64,000 nt of DNA from JBOGOC01 sp050747525. GTDB taxonomy: Bacteria > Acidobacteriota > Polarisedimenticolia > JACPZX01 > DASXTC01. The stretch spans positions 1 through 64,000 of the forward strand of contig JBOGOC010000035.1 of NCBI GenBank assembly GCA_050747525.1. The letters are read 5' to 3'. A program made the translations under genes and the position numbers. Under the pieces are notes generated by a model. It was not told where the DNA came from and ran no database searches. It saw nothing but the letters and a program-made list of their open reading frames with translations. Every line of letters starts with the position of its first letter. Position 1 is the stretch's first letter. Below, one piece after another: positions 43,263 to 55,805 of the stretch.

Positions 43263-44530
43263 GTCCCCTCCGACCAGGAGCTCAGATAGGCCTGCTGCTC
43301 GGGAGTCAGCGTGTCGGCCTGGTATCCCATGGTCCCGAGCTTCAGACGCGCGATCTCGCGATCGATCGCCTCGGGGACCGTGTGCACCTTCTTGGCGAGC
43401 GTGGAGGCGTTGCGCACCATGTGCTCGGAGGCGAGGGCCTGGTTGGCGAAGGACATGTCCATGACGGCCGCGGGGTGCCCCTCGGCGGCGGCCAGGTTGA
43501 TGAGGCGCCCCTCACCCAGCAGATAGAGCCTGCGCCCGTCCTTCATCTGGAACTCTTCGACGAATTCGCGCACCGTCCGGCGCGAGACGGCCGCCTTCTC
43601 CAGGTACGGGATGTCGATCTCGACGTTGAAATGCCCCGAGTTGGCCAGGATGGCCCGATCGGGCATGGCGTCCATGTGCTCGCCACGGATGACGTGCTTG
43701 TTCCCGGTCACGGTGATGAAGACGTTGCCCGTGCGGGCCGCTTCCTTCATCGGCTTGACCGGGAAGCCGTCCATGACCGCCTCGAGCGCCTTGAGGGGGT
43801 CCACCTCGGTGACGGTCACGTGCGCCCCCAGTCCGCGCGCCCTCAGCGCGACTCCCTTGCCGCACCAGCCGTAGCCGCCCACCACCACATGGGATCCCGC
43901 CAGCAGCACGTTGGTGGACCGGATGATGCCGTCGATGGTGCTCTGCCCCGTGCCGTAGCGGTTGTCGAACATGTGCTTGGTCATGGCGTCGTTGACGGCG
44001 ATGATCGGGTAGGCCAGCACGCCGTCGGCCGCCATGCTGCGCAGGCGGATGACACCGGTGGTGGTCTCCTCGGTGCCTCCGACGATCGCGGGGAGCAGGT
44101 CGCGCTTGTCGCTGTGCAGCACCGACACCACGTCGGCCCCGTCGTCCATGGTGATGGTGGGCTTCAGGTCGAGGGCCGACAGGATGTGGCGGTAGTAGGT
44201 GTCGTTGTCCTCGCCCTTGATGGCGAACGTGGAGATGCCGTACTCGGCCACCAGGGCCGCGGCCACGTCGTCCTGCGTGCTGAGCGGGTTGCTCGCGCAC
44301 AGCGCGATCTCGGCGCCCCCCTCCTTGAGGGTGCGCATGAGGTTGGCCGTCTCGGAGGTGACGTGCAGGCAGGCCGTCACGCGCTGGCCCTTCAAGGGCT
44401 TCTCCTTGCCGAAGCGCTGGCGGATTTCACGCAGCACAGGCATGTCCTGGTCGGCCCACTCGATGCGCAGCTTTCCCTTGCCGGTGAGCCCCAGGTCCTT
44501 GACGTCGTGACGCACGTTGGGAGTGGCCAT
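43259..44530 (-). CDS. ahcY: Adenosylhomocysteinase (S-adenosylhomocysteine hydrolase)
   Basis: Splits S-adenosylhomocysteine into adenosine and homocysteine, removing the product inhibitor of methyltransferases. The 423-aa protein has LHVTSETANLMRTL, the substrate-binding TEETTTGVIRL, the NAD loop VVVGGYGWCGKGVA and NSGHFNVEID. The usual C-terminal lysine/tyrosine (K-x-DHYRY) end is absent; it ends LTPEQQAYLSSWSEGT, the short bacterial/archaeal type. The ATG at 44530 overlaps the metK stop. MetK makes SAM upstream and AhcY clears its product, so the operon is functionally coherent. Confidence 0.96.
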   Translation of the reverse strand: MATPNVRHDVKDLGLTGKGKLRIEWADQDMPVLREIRQRFGKEKPLKGQRVTACLHVTSETANLMRTLKEGGAEIALCASNPLSTQDDVAAALVAEYGISTFAIKGEDNDTYYRHILSALDLKPTITMDDGADVVSVLHSDKRDLLPAIVGGTEETTTGVIRLRSMAADGVLAYPIIAVNDAMTKHMFDNRYGTGQSTIDGIIRSTNVLLAGSHVVVGGYGWCGKGVALRARGLGAHVTVTEVDPLKALEAVMDGFPVKPMKEAARTGNVFITVTGNKHVIRGEHMDAMPDRAILANSGHFNVEIDIPYLEKAAVSRRTVREFVEEFQMKDGRRLYLLGEGRLINLAAAEGHPAAVMDMSFANQALASEHMVRNASTLAKKVHTVPEAIDREIARLKLGTMGYQADTLTPEQQAYLSSWSEGT

Positions 44531-45681
44531 CAGATCCCCGCCTCCTTGCGCAGGGCGTCCGCCTTGTCGGTGCGCTCCCACGTGAACTCCGGCTCGGTAC
44601 GCCCGAAGTGGCCGAAGGCGGCCGTCTTCTGGTAGATGGGGCGCAGCAGATCCAGATGCTTGATGATGGCGCGCGGCGTGAGCGGGAACGACTTGATCAC
44701 GATCCCGGACAGCTTCTCGTCGCTCACCTTTCCCGTGCCGAACGAGTCGACCATGACCGACACCGGCTCGGGCACGCCGATGGCGTAGGCGATCTGCACC
44801 TCGGCGCGGTCGGCCAACCCGCCCGCCACGAGGTTCTTGGCGATGTAGCGGGCCATGTACGAGGCCGAGCGGTCGACCTTGGAAGGATCCTTCCCCGAGA
44901 ACGCTCCACCGCCGTGGCTCCCGACGCCTCCGTAGGTGTCCACGATGATCTTGCGGCCCGTCAGGCCCGTGTCGGCGTGAGGGCCCCCGCGGACGAAGCG
45001 CCCCGTGGGGTTGATGAAGAACTTGGTCTTGCCGTCCAGCAGCTCGGCCGGGATGACGTTGCGGATGATCGACTTCTCCACGTCTGCGCGCAGCTGCTCG
45101 GTGCTCACCTTCTCATCGTGCTGCGTGGACACCACCACCGCCTCCACGCGCACCGGCTTGTTGTCGTGGTACTCGATGGTGACCTGCGACTTGCCGTCGG
45201 GGCGCAGGTACGGGAGCTCTTCCTTGCGGCGCGCCTCGGACAGCCGGCGCACCAGCTTGTGGGCCAGCATCAGGGTCATCGGCATCAGCTCGGGGGTCTC
45301 GTTGCAGGCGTAGCCGAACATGAGCCCCTGGTCTCCCGCTCCCCCGGTGTCCACACCCATGGCGATGTCGGGAGACTGCGGCCGGATGGCGGACAGCACC
45401 GAGCACGTCTCGTAGTCGAAGCCGAACTTGGCGCGCGTGTAACCCACGTCACGGATGGTGTTGCGCACGATGTCGGTGAACTCGACGTAGGTGCGGGTCG
45501 TGATCTCGCCCGCGATCAGCGCCAGCCCGGTGGTCAGCAGGCATTCGCACGCCACGCGCCCGGCGGGGTCATCCTTGAGGATGGCGTCCACGATGGCGTC
45601 GGAGATCTGGTCCGCGATCTTGTCGGGGTGGCCCTCGGTCACCGATTCCGACGTGAACAGGTGCTTGCCCGTCATTGCCAT
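44530..45681 (-). CDS. metK: S-adenosylmethionine synthetase
   Basis: Makes SAM from methionine and ATP. The 383-aa protein has the N-terminal TSESVTEGHPDKIADQISDA with the catalytic His, GAGDQGLMFGYA (P-loop-like hexapeptide region), and GGGAFSGKDPSKVDRS with catalytic Lys. Met3 is an alternative start; GGAGGAA lies 6 bases before Met1. A leader of about 130 bases precedes it. I see no match to a known SAM or SAH riboswitch. It is first in the metK-ahcY-phosphodiesterase operon. Confidence 0.97.
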   Translation of the reverse strand: MAMTGKHLFTSESVTEGHPDKIADQISDAIVDAILKDDPAGRVACECLLTTGLALIAGEITTRTYVEFTDIVRNTIRDVGYTRAKFGFDYETCSVLSAIRPQSPDIAMGVDTGGAGDQGLMFGYACNETPELMPMTLMLAHKLVRRLSEARRKEELPYLRPDGKSQVTIEYHDNKPVRVEAVVVSTQHDEKVSTEQLRADVEKSIIRNVIPAELLDGKTKFFINPTGRFVRGGPHADTGLTGRKIIVDTYGGVGSHGGGAFSGKDPSKVDRSASYMARYIAKNLVAGGLADRAEVQIAYAIGVPEPVSVMVDSFGTGKVSDEKLSGIVIKSFPLTPRAIIKHLDLLRPIYQKTAAFGHFGRTEPEFTWERTDKADALRKEAGI

Positions 45682-45842
45682 GAACTTCCTCCGGCGAACG
45701 ATTCAGATGGTGTGGAGCATGGAGGCGGAACCACGGCTGGACCGCACGCAAGTAGCTGCACGGTCAGATGATACGGACGGGCCGACTCCTGGCTCATGGG
45801 CGGTTCTTTGAGCCGGACAGTATAGACGGGGACGCCCGGCCG
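45682..45842 (-). promoter_or_regulatory. metK leader of about 130 bases with a short upstream frame
   Basis: Transcription from the promoter at 45819-45848 would start near 45812. The leader contains a 41-codon frame (ATG 45797, stop TGA 45672) that overlaps the first codons of metK. A small hairpin GACCG...CGGTC lies near 45745-45770. The upstream frame has no good ribosome-binding site. It could be a regulatory leader peptide or chance; I recognise no riboswitch fold. Confidence 0.3.
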
Positions 45843-45848
45843 GGTCAA
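45819..45848 (-). promoter_or_regulatory. Sigma70-type promoter of metK-ahcY
   Basis: Minus strand TTGACC (45848-45843), 18-base spacer, TATACT (45824-45819). The TGA stop of a small minus-strand frame lies inside this -35 hexamer, the same arrangement seen at other junctions in the window. Confidence 0.7.
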
Positions 45849-45973
45849 CGACGGCGAGAAGGCCGGCTCACTCCACGGGGAACGCCTCGCTCACCTCGCC
45901 TGGACCGTCCAGCCGCACCCGTAGCGAGGCTCAAGAACGCGACAAGGAAAAAACCTCGCGGCAGGCTCATCAT
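45845..45973 (-). CDS. Possible small protein (42 aa) between dnaE and metK
   Basis: An ATG-ATG start is preceded by GGGAGGTGA, a near-perfect ribosome-binding site. The peptide opens with MMSLPRGFFLVAFLSLATG, which is hydrophobic, and ends in an Arg-rich tail (about 20 residues). It could be a small membrane or secreted protein. Its stop TGA sits in the -35 of the metK promoter, as real genes do elsewhere here. I have no homologue in mind, and the sequence is short, so this is tentative. It lies 115 bases downstream of dnaE. Confidence 0.35.
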   Translation of the reverse strand: MMSLPRGFFLVAFLSLATGAAGRSRRGERGVPRGVSRPSRRR

Positions 45974-46087
45974 TCACCTCCCGAGCCCATGGGGGCACCT
46001 TCCGATGGACACCCCGATCCTACGCCCGAACAGCCCCGCGCCAACGGAAAAATCAGCGTGCCGTTCCCCGTGGAGTGAGGAAGGGGT
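45849..46087. other. Space between the dnaE stop and the metK promoter
   Basis: Apart from the 42-aa frame, I see no supported gene here. There is no T-run terminator after dnaE; only a weak CCCC/GGGG pairing follows its stop. A plus-strand frame running from 45768 into dnaE antisense has unlikely composition and was not accepted. Confidence 0.4.
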
Positions 46088-49606
<3,519 letters not shown>

Positions 49607-49619
49607 GGCCTCTTCCCTC

Positions 49620-51173
49620 TCATTCCCACTCGATGGTGCTGGGAGGCTTGCTGCTGATGTCGTACACGACCCGGTTGATCCCCCGCACGTCGTTCACCAG
49701 ACGGGTCGAGACGCGCGCCAGGAAGTCGTGGGGCAGACGCGACCAGTCGGCGGTCATGAAGTCGGTGGTCTCCACCGCGCGCAGGGCCAGCACGTTCTCG
49801 TAGGTGCGCCCGTCACCCATCACCCCCACGCTGCGCACCGGCAGCAGCACCGCGAAGGCCTGCGCGATCTCGTCGTACAGGCCGGCGCGCCGGATCTCCT
49901 CGATGAAGATGGCGTCGGCCTCCTGAAGCACCTTCACCCGCGCGGGGGTCACCTCGCCCAGGATGCGCACGGCGAGCCCCGGCCCGGGGAAGGGATGCCG
50001 GAAGACCAGCTCGCGGTCCATCCCCATCTCCAGGCCCAGGCGCCTCACCTCGTCCTTGAACAGCTCGCGCAGCGGCTCGACCACGGCCAGGTCCATCTTC
50101 TCGGGAAGCCCGCCCACGTTGTGGTGCGTCTTGATGGTGGCCGACGGGCCCCGCACGGAGCGCGACTCGATGAGATCGGGATAGAGGGTCCCCTGTCCCA
50201 GGAACCCGATGGGCCCTTCGGCCCCGGCCGCGCGCGCCTGCTCCTCGAACACGCGCACGAAGGTCTCCCCGATGATGCGGCGCTTGCGCTCCGGATCCTC
50301 CACACCCCGCAGCGCCTCGAAGAACCGCTCCGACGCATCGTGGTGCCTCACCCGCAGGCCGTAGAGCCTCTCGAACCGCTCCAGCACCTCCGCCGCCTCG
50401 CTCTTGCGCAGCAGCCCCGTGTCCACGAACAGGCACAGCAGGCGATCGCCGATGGCGCGATGAATCACCTGCGCCGCCACCGAAGAGTCGACCCCACCAG
50501 ACAGGCCGCACAGCACCCGCCCGGAGGTCCCCACCTGAGCGCGGATGCGCTCGCAGGCCTCCTCCAGGAAGGAGGACATTGTCCAGTCCCCGCGGCAGCC
50601 GCACACGCCGAACAGGAAGTTGCGCAGGATGGCGTTCCCCGAGGTCGTGTGCACCACCTCGGGATGGAAGGCCACGGCGTGCAGCCTGCGCGAGGCGTCC
50701 TCGGCCGCCGAATAAGCCACCTCGCGGGTGCGCGCCAGCTCGCCGAAGCCCGGGGGGAGCGCCACGATCTCGTCGCCGTGGCTCATCCAGACCTGCTCGT
50801 CGGGGCCCAGGCCGGCCAGCAGCGACCCGGCCGACACGAGCTGCACCATGGCGTGGCCGTACTCGCGCCTCCCCTCCCCCTTCACCTTGCCGCCCAGTAG
50901 GTGCACCATCAGCTGCATCCCGTAGCAGATTCCCAGCACCGGCACGCCCATCTCGAACAAGCCGCGGTCGACGGTGGGGGCGCCCTTCGCGTAGACCGAG
51001 TCGGGCCCGCCCGACAGGATGATGCCCGACGGCTTCGCGCGCTTCAGATCGGCCACCGGCGTGTCCGGCGCCAGGATCTCGCAGTACACCGACTGCTCGC
51101 GCACCTTGCGCGCGATGAGCTGCGTGTACTGACCGCCGAAATCCAGGATGAAGACCACCTCGTGGCGTCTCAC
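49620..51173 (-). CDS. guaA: GMP synthase (glutamine-hydrolysing)
   Basis: Aminates XMP to GMP with glutamine and ATP. The 517-aa protein has an N-terminal class I amidotransferase: VVFILDFGGQYTQLIAR, oxyanion/nucleophile PVLGICYGMQLM and the His/Glu in HPEVVHT. The ATP pyrophosphatase domain follows, with GLSGGVDSSVAA. The C-terminal dimerisation domain ends SKPPSTIEWE, the family terminus. The GTG at 51173 overlapping the holA stop is preferred: GGAGG lies 10 bases upstream. An ATG at 51191 would add six residues. It belongs to the leuS-lptE-holA-guaA-dnaE cluster. Confidence 0.96.
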   Translation of the reverse strand: MRRHEVVFILDFGGQYTQLIARKVREQSVYCEILAPDTPVADLKRAKPSGIILSGGPDSVYAKGAPTVDRGLFEMGVPVLGICYGMQLMVHLLGGKVKGEGRREYGHAMVQLVSAGSLLAGLGPDEQVWMSHGDEIVALPPGFGELARTREVAYSAAEDASRRLHAVAFHPEVVHTTSGNAILRNFLFGVCGCRGDWTMSSFLEEACERIRAQVGTSGRVLCGLSGGVDSSVAAQVIHRAIGDRLLCLFVDTGLLRKSEAAEVLERFERLYGLRVRHHDASERFFEALRGVEDPERKRRIIGETFVRVFEEQARAAGAEGPIGFLGQGTLYPDLIESRSVRGPSATIKTHHNVGGLPEKMDLAVVEPLRELFKDEVRRLGLEMGMDRELVFRHPFPGPGLAVRILGEVTPARVKVLQEADAIFIEEIRRAGLYDEIAQAFAVLLPVRSVGVMGDGRTYENVLALRAVETTDFMTADWSRLPHDFLARVSTRLVNDVRGINRVVYDISSKPPSTIEWE

Positions 51174-52228
51174 AGCGACGACAGCCTCCATACCAGCGAC
51201 TCCATGTGGGCCAGCACGTTGCCCGAGCCGCTCCCCTTGATGGCGCGGTCGGTGCGGCGCGCGAGCCGGAACGCCTCCACCAGGCGCCGCTGATCGAACC
51301 CGTCCAGCTGCCGCGCCAGCCGCTCCAGCACCGAGGGAGGGAGGGTCGGTGACGCGTCCCTCACCACGGTGCGCGCCGGGCGCCCGGCGTCCACGTCCGC
51401 CCGCATCTTGAGGAACCGCCGCAGCTGAGCCTCGATCAGCCCCAGCAGCGCGTAGCCCGTCTCACCCGCCTCGTCCAGGTTGCGCAGGATGGCCAGCGCG
51501 CGGACCGGCTCGCGCCCGAAGATGGCATCGGCCAGATGGAACCGGTTGGCGTCCAGATCGCGGGTGGCCTGCGCCTCGACGAGGTGCTTCGTCACGCGAG
51601 GCCTGTCTCCGCCCGCCTCCAGGGCCGCCCGCCGCAGGGCCGACACCGCTCCCACGTGATCCTCGCCATGCAGGGCCGCCAGCAGGCGCGCGGCTTCGGC
51701 ATCGAGGGCCATCCCCAGGCGCCGGGATTGCCCTTCGAGCCAGCGGGCCAGCTGGTAGTCGCGCGGCGGCGGAAAGTCCACGAACACCACTCCCTCCTTC
51801 AAGGCCGCCAGCACGGGAGCCTTCCCCTGATCGAACACCAGGACGAGGCAGGTGCTGGCCGCGGGAGCGGAAGCGTAGTCCTGAAGCGGCTCGGCATCGC
51901 TCTCGCGCAGGCGGTCGGCACGGCGCACCAGGACGAAGCGGCGCCCCTCGGGGCCCGCCATCATGGGGAGCACTTCGCAGTGCGACACGATGCGCGCTCC
52001 GGTGACGTCGTCTCCCCAGAGCGACACCATGTTGAAGGCCTCGAACCCCTCGGTGACCATCAGGGACCGCAGCTCGTCCACGAACGCGTCGCGCGTGAAC
52101 AGGTCGCGCCCCATCACCGCGAGGATCGGAGGCACGTCCCCCCGCGACGCGCCCGCCAGCACCGCGGCCGGATCGGCCGCCGCCGGCCTCGCGGCCCGCC
52201 GGCGGCCCGTCCCCTTGGGGGCCGTCAT
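51170..52228 (-). CDS. holA: DNA polymerase III subunit delta
   Basis: Clamp-loader subunit that opens the beta clamp. The 352-aa protein has an N-terminal AAA+-like fold beginning after a basic lead with PPILAVMGRDLFTRDAFVDE, a central FVLVRRADRLRESDAEPL strand-helix and VLVFDQGKAPVLAAL. The C-terminal helical collar contains LLGLIEAQLRRFLKMRADV. It lacks Walker motifs, as expected for delta. The ATG overlaps the lptE stop. The lptE-holA order after leuS is the same as in proteobacteria (leuS-lptE-holA), which supports both calls. Confidence 0.9.
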   Translation of the reverse strand: MTAPKGTGRRRAARPAAADPAAVLAGASRGDVPPILAVMGRDLFTRDAFVDELRSLMVTEGFEAFNMVSLWGDDVTGARIVSHCEVLPMMAGPEGRRFVLVRRADRLRESDAEPLQDYASAPAASTCLVLVFDQGKAPVLAALKEGVVFVDFPPPRDYQLARWLEGQSRRLGMALDAEAARLLAALHGEDHVGAVSALRRAALEAGGDRPRVTKHLVEAQATRDLDANRFHLADAIFGREPVRALAILRNLDEAGETGYALLGLIEAQLRRFLKMRADVDAGRPARTVVRDASPTLPPSVLERLARQLDGFDQRRLVEAFRLARRTDRAIKGSGSGNVLAHMESLVWRLSSL

Positions 52229-52743
52229 CAGAACCCCTCAAGGATGGACGTGACCACCGACTGCGCGAAATCGCGGGCGATCAGATCGATGGCCACGATC
52301 TCCTGGTTGAAGTAGGTCACCACGCCCCCTTCGACGTCGTACTGCCTCTTGAACACGAAGTGGCTGCTGCGGAACAGGACCTCGCCGCCGGGCACCTGGT
52401 CCAGCTGCACGGCCGCCGCGATCACCACCTCGTAGCGGTTGGCGCGGCCGTCGGCCCCCACGGCCACGGGCGTGACGTCGTACGCGATCACCTCGCCCTT
52501 CAGCACCGCGTCGGCTCCCGTGGCCGACGGGGTGGTGCGGTAGCCGCCCCGCAGGATGAAGGTCTCGGTGATGGCCTCCGTGATCCGTTGTTCGATCTCG
52601 GGGGTGCGCGTCTTGTTCGCGAACGGCGGGACGCCGATCACCTTCACTGACGCCGGCAGCACCTGGTTGCGCCCGGCGAGCCGGTATCCGCAGCCCGCCA
52701 GCACCAGCACCGCCGCCAGCGCGGCCGCGATTCGGCGCCTCAT
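52228..52743 (-). CDS. lptE: LPS-assembly lipoprotein LptE
   Basis: Outer-membrane lipoprotein that plugs the LptD barrel during LPS insertion. The 171-aa protein has a lipoprotein signal with lipobox LVLAGCGY at the end of about 18 residues. It has the LptE (DUF799/RplB) fold signs: KVIGVPPFANKTRTPEIEQR, a conserved segment for the LptE family. The position between leuS and holA is diagnostic. Both ends overlap the neighbours by ATGA. With the fused LptF-LptG it points to a complete LPS export chain; lptD, lptA and lptB are not in the window. Confidence 0.9.
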   Translation of the reverse strand: MRRRIAAALAAVLVLAGCGYRLAGRNQVLPASVKVIGVPPFANKTRTPEIEQRITEAITETFILRGGYRTTPSATGADAVLKGEVIAYDVTPVAVGADGRANRYEVVIAAAVQLDQVPGGEVLFRSSHFVFKRQYDVEGGVVTYFNQEIVAIDLIARDFAQSVVTSILEGF

Positions 52744-55259
52744 CCGCGCGAGGCCCGCACGAAGTTGATCAACGTGCCGGGGACGAAGATGGTGCGTTTG
52801 GGGGCGTCTCCGTCCGGGAAGACGGCCACGGACAGGCGAGGCTCCCGGCGAACCGCCTCCACGACGACGGCCTCGTCGGAGCCCTGGGGGACCGATAGCT
52901 TTCCGCGCAGCTTGCCGTTGACCTGGACCAGGATGGTGACCTCCTCGGTGGCCAGCATCGCCGGATCCGGCTCGGGCCACCGGTGGGTCGCCAGAAGGTC
53001 CTCGTGGGCAAGCAGCTGCCAGGCCTCCTCGGCCATGTGGGGCGCGAAGGGGGCCAGGCAGACGACCAGGATGTCCAGCGCCTCCTTGAGCACACCGCGG
53101 TCCTCGGCGGACAGATCGGGGCCGGGGGCCCGCGTCTCGTCGAGGGGGGCGAACAGGTAGATGGCGTTCACCAGCTCCATGATCGCCGAGATGGCGGTGT
53201 TGAGATGGAGCCGCCGCCCGATGTCGTCCCCCACCCGATCGAGCGTCTGGTGGGCGCGCCGGCGCATCGAGAGCGCGGAGGTTCCGGCCGGGCGAAGGCA
53301 GGGCGCGGCCCCGCGCACTTCTTCCGCGTGCCCTTCGATGAGCCGCCAGGCGCGCTTGGCGAAGCGCGACAGCCCCTCGATGCCCGACTCGCTCCAGTCG
53401 AGATCTTTCTCCGGAGGAGCCGCGAACAGGACGAAGAGGCGCGTGACGTCCGCTCCATACCGGGCCACCATCTCGTCGGGGGCCACCACGTTCCCCCTGG
53501 ACTTGGACATGGTGGCGCCGCCGAGCTGCACCATCCCCTGGCACAGCAGGCGCGTGACCGGCTCGCCGGGGACCTGGAATCCCAGGTCCCGCAGCACCAT
53601 GCCGAAGAACCGCGCGTACATGAGGTGCAGGATGGCGTGGGTGATCCCACCGATGTACAGGTCGATCGGAAACCAGGCCCTGGCCACGTCGTTGCGGAAC
53701 GGGGCGCTGTCGTTGCGGGGATCGAGGTACCGGTAGAAGTACCACGACGAGTCCACGAAGGTGTCCATGGTGTCGGTCTCGCGCCGCGCCGGCCCGCCGC
53801 AGCGCGGGCAGACCGCGCGCGTGAAGGTGGGGCTGCTGGCAAGCGGGCTCCCGCCTGTCCCCGTGAAGCTCACGTCGGCCGGCAGGAGCACCGGCAGATC
53901 GGCGTCCGGCACGGGGACCGTGCCGCATCGATCGCAGTAGAGGATCGGGATCGGGGTCCCCCAGTAGCGCTGGCGCGAGATCCCCCAGTCCTTGAGCCGG
54001 AACTGCACCGAGCCCTCCCCGAAGGCCCTCTCGACCGCGTGGCTGGTCATGCGGCGCTGGGCCTCGTGGCAGTCCAGCCCGGAGAACTGGCCCGAGTCGA
54101 TGGTGCGTCCCTGCTCGGAGACGAAGGGGAGCGTGGCCCCTTCATCCGCGGAGCCGACCGCCGCCTCGATCACACGGCGCACCGGCAGCCCGTAGCGCAC
54201 GGCGAACTCGTGGTCGCGCTCGTCGTGGCCCGGCACCGCCATGATGGCCCCCGTGCCGTATTCCATCAGGACGAAATTGGCCACCCAGATCGGCACGCGC
54301 TCCTGGTTGAAGGGATTGACCGCCATGCGCCCGGTGAAGACCCCTTCTTTGCCGCGGTCCGCGGCCAGCTTCTCTCCCAGCGGCGCGCGGCGCTGCGCCT
54401 CCAGGAACGCCTCCACCTCGCGGCGGGACGAGTCGGGCGCCCCCCCCATCAGGCTTCCCAGGGCGGGGTGATCGGGCGACAGGGCCAGAAACGTGGCGCC
54501 GAAGATGGTGTCGATCCGCGTGGTGAAGACGCGCAGCGGCGCCCCTCCTCCGTCCACCGCGAAGTCCACGTACGCCCCTTCGCTGCGGCCGATCCAGTTG
54601 CGCTGCATCGTCAGGACGCGCTCGGGCCAGCCGGTCATGCGATCCAGATCGCCCAGCAGCTCGTCCGCGTAGGCGGTGATGCGCAGGAACCACTGCTCCA
54701 GGTCCTTCTGCACCACCTCGGTCCCGCACCGCCAGCAGGCTCCCTGCTCGACCTGCTCGTTGGCTAGCACCGTGGCGCAGCTCGGGCACCAGTTGACCCG
54801 GCGCAGGCTCCGGTAGGCCAGCCCGCGCTCCAGCATCCTCAGGAACAGCCACTGGTTCCAGCGGTAGTACTCGGGCCGGTGCGAGGCGATCTCGCGGCTC
54901 CACGCGTAGGCGAACCCCATCCGCTTCAGCTGCGCGCGCATGTCGGCGATGTTGGACTCGGTCCACTCCCCGGGCGGGAGCTTGCGCTCGATGGCCGCGT
55001 TCTCCGCGGGGAGGCCGAAGGAATCCCACCCCATGGGGTGCATCACCTCGAGGCCCTTCAAGAGCTGGTAACGGGCCACGGCGTCGCCGATGGCGTAGTT
55101 GCGCACGTGCCCCATGTGGATCCTGCCCGAGGGGTACGGCAGCATCTCGAGGCAGTAGAACTCGGGGCCGCGCGGAACGTCGGGCGGCTCGAACGCGCGC
55201 CGCTCCTCCCAGATGCGCTGCCACTTCGGCTCGATGGAGCCGGGATCGAATTCCGTCAC
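52740..55259 (-). CDS. leuS: Leucine--tRNA ligase
   Basis: Class I synthetase, 839 aa. The HIGH motif appears as IHMGHVRNYAIGD near residue 48. The editing domain (CP1) contains VFTTRIDTIFGATFLALSPD. The KMSKS motif is TMSKSRGNVV near residue 583. The zinc-like cluster CPRCGG is present in the C-terminal half, and the end matches the family terminus IFVPGTLINFV. The start is GTG at 55259. An extended -10 motif about 60 bases upstream could drive the leuS-lptE-holA-guaA-dnaE cluster. Identity is secure. Confidence 0.97.
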   Translation of the reverse strand: MTEFDPGSIEPKWQRIWEERRAFEPPDVPRGPEFYCLEMLPYPSGRIHMGHVRNYAIGDAVARYQLLKGLEVMHPMGWDSFGLPAENAAIERKLPPGEWTESNIADMRAQLKRMGFAYAWSREIASHRPEYYRWNQWLFLRMLERGLAYRSLRRVNWCPSCATVLANEQVEQGACWRCGTEVVQKDLEQWFLRITAYADELLGDLDRMTGWPERVLTMQRNWIGRSEGAYVDFAVDGGGAPLRVFTTRIDTIFGATFLALSPDHPALGSLMGGAPDSSRREVEAFLEAQRRAPLGEKLAADRGKEGVFTGRMAVNPFNQERVPIWVANFVLMEYGTGAIMAVPGHDERDHEFAVRYGLPVRRVIEAAVGSADEGATLPFVSEQGRTIDSGQFSGLDCHEAQRRMTSHAVERAFGEGSVQFRLKDWGISRQRYWGTPIPILYCDRCGTVPVPDADLPVLLPADVSFTGTGGSPLASSPTFTRAVCPRCGGPARRETDTMDTFVDSSWYFYRYLDPRNDSAPFRNDVARAWFPIDLYIGGITHAILHLMYARFFGMVLRDLGFQVPGEPVTRLLCQGMVQLGGATMSKSRGNVVAPDEMVARYGADVTRLFVLFAAPPEKDLDWSESGIEGLSRFAKRAWRLIEGHAEEVRGAAPCLRPAGTSALSMRRRAHQTLDRVGDDIGRRLHLNTAISAIMELVNAIYLFAPLDETRAPGPDLSAEDRGVLKEALDILVVCLAPFAPHMAEEAWQLLAHEDLLATHRWPEPDPAMLATEEVTILVQVNGKLRGKLSVPQGSDEAVVVEAVRREPRLSVAVFPDGDAPKRTIFVPGTLINFVRASRG

Positions 55260-55320
55260 GGGGATGGTTACCTGATCGTGTCGTGGGGGGCACGCCCGGA
55301 TGCCGGCGAGCCGAGAGCGG

Positions 55321-55329
55321 ATGCTACCA
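55321..55329 (-). promoter_or_regulatory. Candidate extended -10 promoter of the leuS cluster
   Basis: Minus strand TGGTAGCAT (55329-55321), the same extended -10 as in the promoter at 26893. No -35 is seen, consistent with extended -10 promoters. It overlaps the space just after the nusB stop. The start would be near 55314. Confidence 0.45.
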
Positions 55330-55331
55330 CA

Positions 55332-55805
55332 TCAGGCCGTGGAGCCGTGCCCCTGCGTCTGCAGCCCGGCGGGGAGAGTCAGATCCCCTTCTTCGAGGCG
55401 CAGGCGGATGGCGTCCAGCACGCCGTTGATGAAGGGCCCCGAATCGTCGTTGCCGAACTTCTTCGCCACCTCGATCGCTTCGTCGATCACCACCACGCGG
55501 GGCGTGTCGGGTTGGAACAGGAACTCGTACAGAGCCATCCTGAGCACGTTGCGATCCACCACGGCCATGCGGGGGATGCGCCAGTTCAACGTCACCGAGG
55601 TGAGCACCTCGTCGAGCCCCTCGCGCCGCAGCACGGTGCCGCGCACGATCTCCTCGGCGAACGCCCGCACATGATCCGCCACGTTCTTGTCGCTCCAGAA
55701 CGCCTCGATGGCGATCTCGATATCGGAGGGGCAGAGGTCCAGCTGGAACAGCATCTGCAGGGCGAACTCGCGCGCGCGGCGCCGTTCCCCCACGCGTTGA
55801 GTCAC
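55332..55805 (-). CDS. nusB: Transcription antitermination factor NusB
   Basis: A 157-aa RNA-binding factor that supports rRNA antitermination. It opens GERRRAREFALQMLFQLDL, the family start. It has the helical core with IPRMAVVDRNVLRMALYEFL and VVVIDEAIEVAKKFGNDDSG, then FINGVLDAI near the end. The GTG at 55805 overlaps the ribH stop (GTGA). The ribH-nusB pair is widely conserved. A long N-terminal extension starting in ribH was rejected because it would overlap the neighbour by 60 bases. Confidence 0.94.
   Translation of the reverse strand: MTQRVGERRRAREFALQMLFQLDLCPSDIEIAIEAFWSDKNVADHVRAFAEEIVRGTVLRREGLDEVLTSVTLNWRIPRMAVVDRNVLRMALYEFLFQPDTPRVVVIDEAIEVAKKFGNDDSGPFINGVLDAIRLRLEEGDLTLPAGLQTQGHGSTA

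Noticed and set aside
40428..43289. A 953-codon plus-strand frame opposite the phosphodiesterase-TPR gene
   Set aside because: It is antisense to an excellent gene with TPR and phosphodiesterase motifs. Its composition (His, Gln, Gly, Arg runs) and lack of motifs mark it as a shadow.
45682..45842. A SAM or SAH riboswitch in the metK leader
   Set aside because: The leader length is suitable, but I could not match conserved cores of SAM-I, SAM-II, SAM-IV or SAH classes. A covariance-model search would be decisive.
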